DNA from: Planobacterium oryzisoli
GTDB lineage: Bacteria > Bacteroidota > Bacteroidia > Flavobacteriales > Weeksellaceae
Direction of reading: 5' to 3'
Assembly: GCF_015354315.1 (NCBI RefSeq)
Contig: NZ_JADKYY010000008.1
Location: 1 to 64,000 of the forward strand
Length of the DNA stretch: 64,000 nucleotides
The position numbers were made by a program, and so were the translations under genes. Each line of letters opens with the position of its first letter. Within the stretch, counting starts at the first letter, position 1. Below the pieces are notes generated by a model, which was not told where the DNA came from, ran no database searches, and worked only from the letters and a program-made list of their open reading frames with translations. Below are positions 26,197-34,781 of the stretch, piece by piece.

Positions 26197-26967
26197 ATGT
26201 ACAGTTTAGGACTTGCCCTTTCGGGTGGGGGTACCAAGGGGGTAGCCCACGCAGGGGTCCTTACCTTTTTAAATGAGAAGGGTATTGCTCCGGATATTCT
26301 CTCGGGAACCAGTGCTGGGGCTATTGTAGCCAGCCTCTATGCGGTAGGTAAGAGCCCACAGGAAATTATGGCGTTTTTTAAGAGCGTGTATTTTTTCCGG
26401 TGGAACCACTTTGCCCTTACGCGGCCGGGAGGATTCATCCATTCCGACGTCTTTAAAAAATACCTGGACCCTATTTTCTCCGACATGAAGATAGGGGATC
26501 TCCATAAAACGGTACGCATTACTGCTACCAACATGGTTTCGGGGAAAATAGAAGTGTTTGGGCCCAGCGTAAAGGTTAGTGATGCAATTATTGCCTCGTG
26601 CGCCGTGCCCATGATTGCTACGCCCTATAAAATTCAGGGCTCGCTCTACAACGACGGTGGTATCTTAAATAATTTTCCTGCCGACGTACTTAAGTACGAC
26701 GCAAGAAAAATCATAGGGGTGTATTTTTCTCCCCAGAAAAAGATTCAAACGGGGGATTTAAAAAGTCTTCTGGATATCACCTCCAGGGCCTACGACCTTA
26801 TGACCTCGCAGAGTGAGCTTGGAAAAAGTACCGTATGCGATTGGTTTATAAATCCCGTAGAACTGGCCAATTACAGTATGTTTGAGAGTAAGAAGCCTCG
26901 ACTGGACGAGATGTTTGCCATCGGGTACGAGGCTGCGAAAAGTTCCTACAGCAGTGTACTTCTTTAG
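26197..26967 (+). CDS. Patatin-like phospholipase
   Basis: A 256-residue serine lipase-like protein. The oxyanion motif GGGTKGVAHAG, the nucleophile G-T-S-A-G (Ser40) and the catalytic aspartate in NDGG form the patatin dyad. It probably hydrolyses acyl esters of membrane lipids, resembling RssA/YlbK type proteins. It has no signal peptide, so it acts in the cytoplasm. It ends exactly next to the convergent potassium channel gene. Confidence 0.92.
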   Translation: MYSLGLALSGGGTKGVAHAGVLTFLNEKGIAPDILSGTSAGAIVASLYAVGKSPQEIMAFFKSVYFFRWNHFALTRPGGFIHSDVFKKYLDPIFSDMKIGDLHKTVRITATNMVSGKIEVFGPSVKVSDAIIASCAVPMIATPYKIQGSLYNDGGILNNFPADVLKYDARKIIGVYFSPQKKIQTGDLKSLLDITSRAYDLMTSQSELGKSTVCDWFINPVELANYSMFESKKPRLDEMFAIGYEAAKSSYSSVLL

Positions 26968-27816
26968 TTAGTGCACAATGCTCTCCCCGCATTTTTTGCA
27001 GTAGTTGGCATCATCGTCAATATCCTCATTTTTACACCGTGGACAGGTTTTCTCCAGGTTTTGCCTCTTGTTGCGCATCTCGGCCGTTACGATTCCCGTG
27101 GGAACTGCAATGATGGAGTAACCGGCAAGCATCAGGACGATGGCAAAGAATTTCCCCAAGGGCGTGGTAGGGGAGACGTCCCCATACCCTACGGTAGTTA
27201 CCGTAACTACCGCCCAGTAGATACTCTGCGGGATACTTTCAAAACCTGCCTTATGGCCTTCCACCATATACATCATGGAGCCCACCACCACTGAGAAAAT
27301 CATTAGAAACAGAAGGAAGATGTATATCTTTCGAGAACTGCTCTTAAGGGCTTTAACGATTAAAAAGCCGTCGTTCATAAAATCCAGGAGGTTTAAGATC
27401 CTAAAGATCCTAAGCATCCTAAGCATCCGGATGATAAGGAAGAACTTGGTGACTGGGAAGAAGAGGCTTAAATAAAACGGAACGATAGCTAAGAAATCAA
27501 TCACTCCAAAGAAACTGAATATGTAGTCTTTTTTATTGCGGATCGTAACGATACGCAGTACGTACTCAATGGTAAAGATCACCGAAATAATAATCTCAAG
27601 GGTGACAAAGATCGTATGGTACTTTAGGTCAAAGGACGGCACACTCTCCATCATGACAATGAAGGTGCTTACGAATATCAGGATAAGAAGGGAAATGTCA
27701 AAGAGTTTCCCCATCGGCGTATCCGCACGGTAAATGATGCGGCAGAGCTGTCGTTTCCACTTGGCTTTTTCGGGAATATAACGGAACTCCCTTTCCAGGT
27801 GCGGATGTTCTTGCAT
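26968..27816 (-). CDS. Potassium channel with C-terminal zinc ribbon
   Basis: A voltage-gated-like ion channel with six membrane helices, an S4-like segment with spaced arginines (RMLRMLRIFRILNLLDF) and the selectivity filter TVGYGD. After the pore helices a short helix leads to a tail with two Cys pairs (CPRC and CKKC), a zinc-ribbon. The longest frame starts at 27,885, but that would overlap the divergent NIF3 gene. The Met at 27,816 (MQEHPHLEREF) leaves an intergenic gap and a 282-residue protein, so it is preferred. It is convergent with the patatin gene with no gap. Confidence 0.88.
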   Translation of the reverse strand: MQEHPHLEREFRYIPEKAKWKRQLCRIIYRADTPMGKLFDISLLILIFVSTFIVMMESVPSFDLKYHTIFVTLEIIISVIFTIEYVLRIVTIRNKKDYIFSFFGVIDFLAIVPFYLSLFFPVTKFFLIIRMLRMLRIFRILNLLDFMNDGFLIVKALKSSSRKIYIFLLFLMIFSVVVGSMMYMVEGHKAGFESIPQSIYWAVVTVTTVGYGDVSPTTPLGKFFAIVLMLAGYSIIAVPTGIVTAEMRNKRQNLEKTCPRCKNEDIDDDANYCKKCGESIVH

Positions 27817-27865
27817 AGAGAAGTAGTTGAAAATTATCACTAATTTCGCTACAAACATAACAAAA

Positions 27866-28963
27866 ATGACGATAACCCAATTCATTTCTGAGTTTCAAAG
27901 TAGAATTCCCCTCGCTCAGGCGGAAGATTTTGATAATGTGGGGCTTCTGTGCGGAGACCCTTCAAGGGAAATAACCGGGATTTTGGTCTGCCACGATGCA
28001 CTGGAGAAGGTGGTAGAGGAAGCGATAGAACTCGGCCGTAATCTTATCGTGTGCTTTCATCCCATCCTTTTTAGAGGTATCAAGTCCCTCACGGGAAAGA
28101 ACTATGTAGAACGTGCACTGCTCAAGGCTATAGAGAATAAGATCGCCATTTTTGCGGTGCATACGGCCCTCGATAACGACTATTTGGGAGTAAATTACCG
28201 GATCTGTAACGCTTTGGGTCTAAAGGAGCAGAAAGTCCTGGATCCAAAAAAGGAAGATCTGTACGAACTCTCCTTCCAGGTGCCCTCTGAGCACAAGCAG
28301 AAGGTCTTGGACGCAGTGTTCGCAGCCGGCGCCGGATCGATTGGTTATTACGATCGGTGCAGTTTCTCCTTGGAAGGGGAAGGGCAGTTTAGACCGCGTC
28401 CGGGGGCAGATCCTTTCTTGGGAGATTTGGGGGAACTAGAGAAAGTATCGGAGCATAGGGTAGCAGTGATTCTGGAGCGCTACAAGAAAGGAAGGGTTAT
28501 TTCCGCGCTTTTAGAGGCGCATCCCTACGAAGAGGTAGCCTATCAGATGACTCCAATCGTTAACGATAACCAGTATCTGGGTCTAGGCCGTTACGGGGAG
28601 CTCGAGCGTCCTATGGAAAGTAGGGAGTTTCTGGAGTTTGTAAAGGAGACTTTCCATGTTCCTGTCATCCGGCACAGTAGCTTAATAGGGCGGCCTATCC
28701 AAAAGGTAGGGGTTTTGGGAGGATCCGGAGCACAGTATATACCTCTGGCACTCTCGAAAGGAATTGATGCCTTTATCACGGGGGACGTTAAGTACCACGA
28801 CTTCTTTCAAGGGGAAAACCGTATGGTGATTCTTGACATCGGCCACTACGAATCCGAGCAGTTCGTTGTAGGACAATTATTTGACCTATTGTCGGAAAAA
28901 TTTCCTAAATTTGCAATCTCTAAATCTAGGGAAAACACTAATCCTGTTAATTATTTTCAATAA
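27866..28963 (+). CDS. NIF3-like dinuclear metal centre protein (DUF34)
   Basis: About 365 residues. The N-terminal and C-terminal parts are the two halves of the NIF3 fold (EDFDNVGLLCGDP, VCFHPILFRG, VHTALDN at the start; HYESEQF at the end), with a CutA-like insertion between them (about 125-230, HPYEEVAY), as in longer bacterial members. Histidines and acidic residues coordinate two metals. Proposed roles include GTP cyclohydrolase-like or metal-delivery activity. The start at 27,866 is preferred over the longer 27,827 frame because it gives the usual N-terminus. Confidence 0.9.
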   Translation: MTITQFISEFQSRIPLAQAEDFDNVGLLCGDPSREITGILVCHDALEKVVEEAIELGRNLIVCFHPILFRGIKSLTGKNYVERALLKAIENKIAIFAVHTALDNDYLGVNYRICNALGLKEQKVLDPKKEDLYELSFQVPSEHKQKVLDAVFAAGAGSIGYYDRCSFSLEGEGQFRPRPGADPFLGDLGELEKVSEHRVAVILERYKKGRVISALLEAHPYEEVAYQMTPIVNDNQYLGLGRYGELERPMESREFLEFVKETFHVPVIRHSSLIGRPIQKVGVLGGSGAQYIPLALSKGIDAFITGDVKYHDFFQGENRMVILDIGHYESEQFVVGQLFDLLSEKFPKFAISKSRENTNPVNYFQ

Positions 28964-28966
28964 CAT

Positions 28967-29749
28967 ATGGCTAAGAAAACAACCGAAATATCAGTTGAAG
29001 AGAAACTAAGAGCGCTGTACGATCTACAGATCATCGATTCCAGACTCGATGAGATCCGCAATACCCGCGGAGAGCTTCCTATTGAAGTGGAAGATCTGGA
29101 AATTGAAATCGAAGGACTGGAAAAAAGAGCCCAGAAGTTCGAAAGCGAGATTCAGGAGCAGACTGCGGAGATCAACACGAAAAACGAGGTAATCGCTCAT
29201 GCCAATACGCTTATCGAAAAATACAAGGCGCAGCAGGACAACGTTAGAAACAACAAGGAATTCGAAGCCCTTGCTAAGGAGATAGAATACCAGGAACTGG
29301 AAATCCAGCTTTCTGAGAAAAGAATCAAAGAGCATTCTGCTAAGATCGATTTCAAGAAAGAAGGTCTAGAGGAACTTACCACTAAGATCGAAGAATTCAA
29401 GAACCACCTTAAATTCAAAAAAGAAGAACTAGAGGGACTTATCTCTGAGACGCAGAAAGAAGAAGACTACCTAATTGAAAAATCCAAGGAGTTTTCTCAG
29501 AAGATCGACGAGCGTCTTTTAAAGTCGTATCAGAAGATCCGTGACAACTCTGCAAACGGTCTTGCTGTAGTAGGACTTGAGAGAGGCGCACCCAAAGGAT
29601 CTTTCTTTATGGTTCCACCTCAGAAGCAAATGGAAATCGCCCAAAGAAAGAAGATCATTATCGACGAGCACAGTGGTAAGATCTTAGTGGACGATGATTT
29701 AGTAATGGAGGAGTCCGAGAAAATGAAGGAAATCATCAAATTCCAATAA
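28967..29749 (+). CDS. Coiled-coil protein of the C4 zinc-ribbon family with lost zinc ligands
   Basis: A 260-residue protein that starts 3 nt after the NIF3 gene, the usual partner of this family in Bacteroidota. Residues about 15-185 form a long coiled coil. The C-terminus keeps the family pattern of a G-rich stretch, VPPQKQMEI, and EHSGKILVD. The four cysteines expected (CxxC before the FF-x-VPPQ segment and CEHCG after it) are replaced: RGAPKGSFF and DEHSG. The ribbon therefore cannot bind zinc in the usual way, though the fold may persist. Function unknown. Confidence 0.88.
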   Translation: MAKKTTEISVEEKLRALYDLQIIDSRLDEIRNTRGELPIEVEDLEIEIEGLEKRAQKFESEIQEQTAEINTKNEVIAHANTLIEKYKAQQDNVRNNKEFEALAKEIEYQELEIQLSEKRIKEHSAKIDFKKEGLEELTTKIEEFKNHLKFKKEELEGLISETQKEEDYLIEKSKEFSQKIDERLLKSYQKIRDNSANGLAVVGLERGAPKGSFFMVPPQKQMEIAQRKKIIIDEHSGKILVDDDLVMEESEKMKEIIKFQ

Positions 29750-29772
29750 GAAATAGTTTTTTCTTTACATAC

Positions 29773-29797
29773 AGCCACCTGTTAAGGTGGCTTTTTT
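29773..29797 (+). terminator. Terminator of the NIF3/coiled-coil operon
   Basis: AGCCACC (29,773-29,779) and GGTGGCT (29,786-29,792) form a 7-bp stem followed by TTTTT. Confidence 0.85.
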
Positions 29798-29827
29798 CAT
29801 TGGTATAGAGTATTCAATATAAAATAA

Positions 29828-29853
29828 AGCAGGACCCCTTTAAAGGTCCTGCT
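29828..29853 (-). terminator. Terminator of the acyl-CoA ligase gene
   Basis: AGCAGGACC (29,828-29,836) and GGTCCTGCT (29,845-29,853), perfect 9-bp stem. On the minus strand it is followed by TTTATTTTAT. Confidence 0.85.
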
Positions 29854-29876
29854 GAAAGTTATAAAGTACCAAAGTG

Positions 29877-31658
29877 TTATGCTTTTTCCTCTCCGTACAT
29901 AGCGCGGTAGAGATCCATATAGCGCTCTTTTATAGCTTTTCTCTTTAGTTTTAAGGTTGGCGTAAGCTGTCCGTCCTCTATGCTCCAAACTTCCGGAGTG
30001 ATCTGGATTTTCTTTATTTGTTCCCAGTTTCCAAGCTTGGTGTTCAAATAGTCAATCTCTTTTTCAATTCGGGCTTTAAGCTCTGGGCTCTGCGCCATTT
30101 CCCTAGGAGTATCTCCCAGTTTATAGCCCTTTCTCTCGGCCCAGCTGCGTACAAAGTTAAAGTCCGGCTGAACAAATGCACACGGCATCTTCTCGCCTTC
30201 ACCCACCACCATGATTTGCTCAATGAACTTGGAAGCCTTGGCTAGGTTTTCAATTACCTGTGGAGCGATGTATTTACCACCTGAGGTCTTGAACATTTCT
30301 TTCTTACGGTCCGTGATATGAAGGAAGCCCTCCTCATCGATGTGGCCGATATCTCCTGTCTTAAAGTATCCGTCCTGAGTAAATGCCTCACTGGTCATTT
30401 GCTCGTTCTTAAAATAGCCTTTAAACACGCTTGGTCCTTTTACCGTAATCTCTCCATCGGCCTGGATCTTCACATCCAGATTATCCAGTGGGTGTCCAAC
30501 GGTTCCTACTTTCATTCGCTCAAAGGAGTTCACAGAGATTACCGGAGAAGTCTCCGTAAGACCGTAGCCTTCTAGAATCGGAATTCCTGCATTCTGAAAC
30601 AAATAGTTCAGCCTTGAGGAAAGAGCAGCAGAACCAGAGACCAGCGTAATAATATTTCCTCCCAGTCCTTCTCTCCATTTTTTGAATACCAGCTTGTCGG
30701 CAAGCACTTCAGAGAATCCCGAAGGTCTGGATATTTGTTTCTTGCGCCGGTTTACGCCCAGAGCCCATAAAAAGATCTTACTTTTCACTCCTCCTGCGCT
30801 GGTGCCTTTATCGTAGATCTTATCGTAGACTTTCTCTAAAAGCCTTGGCACCACACTCATGTAATGCGGCTGCACTTCCTTGATGTTGTCTCCCATCTTT
30901 TCAATGCTCTCTGCAAAGTAAATGGCAAATCCATTGAACTGGAACAGATAAAAAAGCATACGCTCAAAGATGTGGCAGATAGGAAGGAAGCTTAGTACTT
31001 TTACTTCCCTGTAGTCAATACCCCGTCTTCTAGGTATCCTGTGGTCGGAGGCAAGAACGTTGGAGACAATGTTCTGGTGGGTTAGCATAACGCCTTTGGG
31101 TTTACCGGTTGTGCCTGAGGTGTAGATAATGGTGGCAAGGTCCTCAGGATTAATGGTAGAGGAAATGTCTTCTACCTCGCCCTGATTAGCATCGTCTGCG
31201 CCCATGTCCACCACTTCCATCCAGTTGGGTACTCCCTGGATTTCATCAAAGGAGAATACGCCTTGTAGGGTAGAGACTTCCTGTTTGATGGCAGCTACTT
31301 TCTCATAAAGATCCTTATCGGATAGGAAACAGTATTTTACCTCTGCGTTATTGAATATATAATTGTAGTCCTCGGAAGAAATGGAAGGGTAGACCGGAAC
31401 CGATACGGCTCCAATCTGAGAGATTCCAAGATCCATCACTGCCCACTCGGTTCTAGAAGCCGTAGTGATTAGGGCAATCTTATCGCCTGGTTTGATTCCC
31501 AGTTTGAGAAGGCCTCGGGAGACTTTATTTCCTAAACTGACAAATTCCTTGGTGGATGTTTTCTTCCATTCTCCATTATATTTGGTAACGAACATTGCTT
31601 CGTTCGGAAATTTCACCAAAGCCTGGTGGGGAATGTCAAAGAGTCTTCGGATGGACAT
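29877..31658 (-). CDS. Long-chain fatty-acid-CoA ligase (AMP-forming)
   Basis: Activates fatty acids to acyl-CoA. The 593-residue protein has the AMP-binding P-loop YTSGTTGKPKGVMLTH, the GYGLTETSP motif and the FKTGDIGHIDEEG and DRKKEMFKTSGGKYI motifs of the C-terminal domain. It resembles the FadD15-type group. It is divergent from an acyl-CoA dehydrogenase gene, so the two enzymes of fatty-acid breakdown face away from a shared 143-nt control region. Its own terminator follows. Confidence 0.94.
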   Translation of the reverse strand: MSIRRLFDIPHQALVKFPNEAMFVTKYNGEWKKTSTKEFVSLGNKVSRGLLKLGIKPGDKIALITTASRTEWAVMDLGISQIGAVSVPVYPSISSEDYNYIFNNAEVKYCFLSDKDLYEKVAAIKQEVSTLQGVFSFDEIQGVPNWMEVVDMGADDANQGEVEDISSTINPEDLATIIYTSGTTGKPKGVMLTHQNIVSNVLASDHRIPRRRGIDYREVKVLSFLPICHIFERMLFYLFQFNGFAIYFAESIEKMGDNIKEVQPHYMSVVPRLLEKVYDKIYDKGTSAGGVKSKIFLWALGVNRRKKQISRPSGFSEVLADKLVFKKWREGLGGNIITLVSGSAALSSRLNYLFQNAGIPILEGYGLTETSPVISVNSFERMKVGTVGHPLDNLDVKIQADGEITVKGPSVFKGYFKNEQMTSEAFTQDGYFKTGDIGHIDEEGFLHITDRKKEMFKTSGGKYIAPQVIENLAKASKFIEQIMVVGEGEKMPCAFVQPDFNFVRSWAERKGYKLGDTPREMAQSPELKARIEKEIDYLNTKLGNWEQIKKIQITPEVWSIEDGQLTPTLKLKRKAIKERYMDLYRAMYGEEKA

Positions 31659-31801
31659 AATTATTGGTGTTTTTTTAAGTTAACTGTATATTAATTTTGA
31701 TATTCGTAAATGTATCATTTTTTATCTAAACTCCAAAAAAAGTTTATTTTATAGGTCCATGCGAAAATTGTATTTTAGCCGGCAAACAATTTAAAAAAGT
31801 T

Positions 31802-32941
31802 ATGAATTTTAGTTTATCTGAAGAACACTTAATGATTCAGCAGGCAGCAAGGGATTTCGCACAGAAAGAGCTTCTGCCAGGTGTAATAGAAAGAGACCGC
31901 GACCAGAAGTTTCCCACCGAACAGGTGAAGAAAATGGGAGAGATGGGTCTTTTGGGAATGATGGTGGACCCTAAATACGGTGGCGCCGGAATGGACAGCG
32001 TATCCTATGTGCTCGCTATGGAAGAGATTGCCAAGGTGGACGCTTCTGCGGCTGTGGTTATGTCTGTGAACAATTCCCTGGTCTGCGCCGGAATAGAGAA
32101 GTTTGCAAGTGAAGAGCAGAAAATGAAATACCTGGTTCCACTGGCCTCTGGAGAAAAATTGGGAGCCTTTGCTCTTTCAGAGCCTGAAGCAGGATCCGAT
32201 GCCACTTCCCAAAAAACCACAGCCGTGGATATGGGAGATTACTACCTTTTAAACGGTACGAAAAACTGGATTACCAACGGTGGTACTGCTTCCTACTATG
32301 TAGTGATTGCCCAGACCGACCCTGAGAAAAAACACAAAGGAATCAACGCCTTTATCGTAGAGAGGGAATGGGCAGGATTTGAAATAGGCCCTAAGGAAGA
32401 TAAATTGGGAATCCGGGGAAGTGATACGCATTCTTTGATGTTTACCGATGTTAAGGTACCAAAGGAAAACCGTATCGGTGAAGACGGGTTTGGATTTAAT
32501 TTCGCAATGGCGGTACTTAATGGCGGACGGATCGGGATTGCTTCCCAGGCCCTTGGAATTGCATCCGGAGCCTACGAACTGGCCCTTAACTATGCCAAGC
32601 AGAGAAAGGCATTCCGCACCGAGATAATCAACCACCAGGCGATTGCCTTTAAACTGGCAGACATGGCTACGCAAATCACTGCAGCTAGAATGCTGTGCTT
32701 CAAGGCAGCGGTGGAGAAAGACGAAGGCAAGGACATATCCGAGAGTGGAGCAATGGCCAAACTGTATTCGTCCCAAGTAGCAATGGACACCACAATTGAA
32801 GCGGTGCAAATCCACGGTGGGTACGGGTATGTGAAAGAATACCACGTGGAGCGTATGATGCGCGATGCGAAAATCACGCAGATTTACGAAGGTACTTCGG
32901 AAATTCAGAAAATTGTTATTTCCAGAAGTATTGCAAAGTAA
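31802..32941 (+). CDS. Acyl-CoA dehydrogenase
   Basis: A 379-residue FAD enzyme that introduces the first double bond in beta-oxidation or branched-chain catabolism. The ALSEPEAGSDA segment, NGTKNWITNG (FAD/acyl region) and the C-terminal QIHGGYGYVKEYHVERMMRDAKI block with the catalytic-base region and TSEIQK are all present. Chain-length preference is not readable. It is alone on its transcript between the divergent ligase and a strong terminator. Confidence 0.95.
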   Translation: MNFSLSEEHLMIQQAARDFAQKELLPGVIERDRDQKFPTEQVKKMGEMGLLGMMVDPKYGGAGMDSVSYVLAMEEIAKVDASAAVVMSVNNSLVCAGIEKFASEEQKMKYLVPLASGEKLGAFALSEPEAGSDATSQKTTAVDMGDYYLLNGTKNWITNGGTASYYVVIAQTDPEKKHKGINAFIVEREWAGFEIGPKEDKLGIRGSDTHSLMFTDVKVPKENRIGEDGFGFNFAMAVLNGGRIGIASQALGIASGAYELALNYAKQRKAFRTEIINHQAIAFKLADMATQITAARMLCFKAAVEKDEGKDISESGAMAKLYSSQVAMDTTIEAVQIHGGYGYVKEYHVERMMRDAKITQIYEGTSEIQKIVISRSIAK

Positions 32942-32968
32942 CTTATATTAGGTATACTATAACAAAGG

Positions 32969-32998
32969 AAGGCAGTCTTGAAGGACTGCCTTTTTTCC
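32969..32998 (+). terminator. Acyl-CoA dehydrogenase terminator
   Basis: AAGGCAGTC (32,969-32,977) and GACTGCCTT (32,984-32,992), followed by TTTT. Confidence 0.9.
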
Positions 32999-33042
32999 TA
33001 ACTTCAGTTTAAAAACTATACTACAACCCTCATTGTACTACC

Positions 33043-33285
33043 ATGAAAAACTACCTGCTTAAACGCCATGCGGTAATTCATCTACTTTCCCTTATGGCCA
33101 TTGTGGCCTCCGCATTTATAGAAGATCCGCTGACTAAAATACCGCTGCTTCTTGTAGGAATCTTTGGTCTCTTTGTAGTGTCTTTAGTTAAGGGCAAAAA
33201 GATCGTAACCTATATCTATGGGGCGCTTCTTTTGGTAGCCCTTGTAGGAGGGTACCTTTATCTGGAGGGGGCAGGCTTACTCTAA
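33043..33285 (+). CDS. Small membrane protein
   Basis: An 80-residue protein with two or three hydrophobic helices and a basic N-terminus (MKNYLLKRHAVIHLL). No family recognised. It lies between two terminators, so it would be a single-gene unit. The hydrophobic periodicity and clean start favour a real gene. Confidence 0.65.
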   Translation: MKNYLLKRHAVIHLLSLMAIVASAFIEDPLTKIPLLLVGIFGLFVVSLVKGKKIVTYIYGALLLVALVGGYLYLEGAGLL

Positions 33286-33287
33286 AA

Positions 33288-33309
33288 AAAAGTCCCGCGG
33301 GGGACTTTT
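33288..33309. terminator. Bidirectional terminator between small membrane gene and DUF4349 gene
   Basis: AAAAGTCCC (33,288-33,296) and GGGACTTTT (33,301-33,309) around GCGG. U-tracts exist in both directions. Confidence 0.85.
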
Positions 33310-33316
33310 CTTTTGG

Positions 33317-34573
33317 TTACTGCTTGGGTTTGTATTTAGCCCACGGATCTTCTTCCTCCTTTGATGACTCGGGCGAACTATTCGAGCTTTCGTACGAAGG
33401 AGATTTTGTCTCTAGGTTAGACTCATGAGTTGTATTTTCCTTATTCTCCATTTCATTAGGTCTCTTATAGTCGCTATCTTCCGAATTATACCCTGAGGCA
33501 GTTCGCTCCTCTTCGAATACATCACTTTGTGGCACTTGTTTTCGTCTCCTGAAGCGGTATACCAAGTACCAAACAAGCGCTGCAATGAGAAGAAAGGGCC
33601 AGGCAGGAAGCACAAACAAAAGGGCACTTTTAAAAAGGTCCAGTCCTTTCATGAACGCCGAGGCGCTTTTGTCTTTATACGTGCTTGATTCTACTGTAGC
33701 AGTACTGTCTGACTCCAACGGACTTTGCGCCGCTACAGGTCCCATATCAATTAACCGTATTTCCACTTGGGCCATCGTAGCATTTGGCGCAGAGCCGGAG
33801 CCCCGGGATTCGAGCTCTTTACTGGTTATAAGTCCTACTGAAGAGAGTTCCTCTAGAAAACGATCGAAATACTGTGAAGGGACCTCTGCGCGAATTTCGC
33901 GTGAGTTTCGGTCCTCTGCCCGCGCAAAACTCTCGTACTGGATCTCTCCACCATAACTGTTAATGAGCTCCTGGGTCAGCTTGGTTGCTGCTGAAAAATC
34001 CTCTGTTTCAATTTCTACTTTTCCTGATCGCATTAACGGTACTGGCGCGGGAGCCATAGACGGTTCCTGCTGCTCACTGGCACTCCCATTAGAGGCCTTA
34101 GACTCAGGCTCCTGAGTAGGCTGCTTAGAGTCCGAAGTCTGGGGCTCGTTCTGTATGCTGGTAGAAATCTTATCCAGTGTTTTGCTTATAGTGGCAAGGG
34201 CATCCAGGGGAGAGGAAGAGTTTTCCAGTACTGCCCTGGCCGAGTCCATGTCGATAAGGATTTCTCGGCCTTTTTGAATGGTCTTTGTGGAACTCTTGAT
34301 AACGGCACTGATGGAGTCCAGGCTCTTGGCATTTGAAGTGATGACTTTCTCTACGCTTCGCTTTGTTTTTTCTATTTCAGGAACTACGACGCGGTTCAGT
34401 GCAGCAGTGTCTTTTACGATCTGCGTAAGGGAATCTACCGCCTTTACCGTCTCTTTGGTAGAACTTATAAGACTATCGGCACTGCGCATGGTTTCGCGGG
34501 CCTCTTTGATTTCTTTTTGTGAACACCCGGCAAAAACCATTGCCAGGAGTAGGATACTGATACTGTTCTTCAT
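33317..34573 (-). CDS. DUF4349 domain lipoprotein
   Basis: About 418 residues from the Met at 34,573, which starts a lipoprotein signal (KNSISILLLAMVFAGC). The longest frame, from 34,618, would add 15 residues before the signal. A helical, coiled-coil N-terminal half (about 20-150) is followed by a DUF4349 region (about 185-290: RSGKVEIETEDFSAA, EIRAEVPSQYFDRFLEEL), then one membrane helix (about 315-340, LLFVLPAWPFLLIAALVWYL) and a Ser/Glu-rich cytoplasmic tail. The function of DUF4349 is unknown. Confidence 0.85.
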   Translation of the reverse strand: MKNSISILLLAMVFAGCSQKEIKEARETMRSADSLISSTKETVKAVDSLTQIVKDTAALNRVVVPEIEKTKRSVEKVITSNAKSLDSISAVIKSSTKTIQKGREILIDMDSARAVLENSSSPLDALATISKTLDKISTSIQNEPQTSDSKQPTQEPESKASNGSASEQQEPSMAPAPVPLMRSGKVEIETEDFSAATKLTQELINSYGGEIQYESFARAEDRNSREIRAEVPSQYFDRFLEELSSVGLITSKELESRGSGSAPNATMAQVEIRLIDMGPVAAQSPLESDSTATVESSTYKDKSASAFMKGLDLFKSALLFVLPAWPFLLIAALVWYLVYRFRRRKQVPQSDVFEEERTASGYNSEDSDYKRPNEMENKENTTHESNLETKSPSYESSNSSPESSKEEEDPWAKYKPKQ

Positions 34574-34729
34574 TGATAGGTTACAATTAGATTTGCACTG
34601 CTCTAGTGCAATTTGCATTCCTCTTTTTTATAAGGAATGCCAGTACCTTTTACTACCCACTTGTAAAAATTATAATGCGCTCATTGTAAGGGTATTGTAA
34701 TGGAGTTTTACAACTACTTTTCAAAAAAT

Positions 34730-34752
34730 AAGGACCGCTACGGGCGGTCCTT
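34730..34752 (-). terminator. prfC terminator
   Basis: AAGGACCGC (34,730-34,738) and GCGGTCCTT (34,744-34,752), 9-bp stem. The minus-strand flank is TATTTTTTGA. Confidence 0.85.
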
Positions 34753-34781
34753 GGTACTGAAAAAAACTGTCTTATTTCTAT

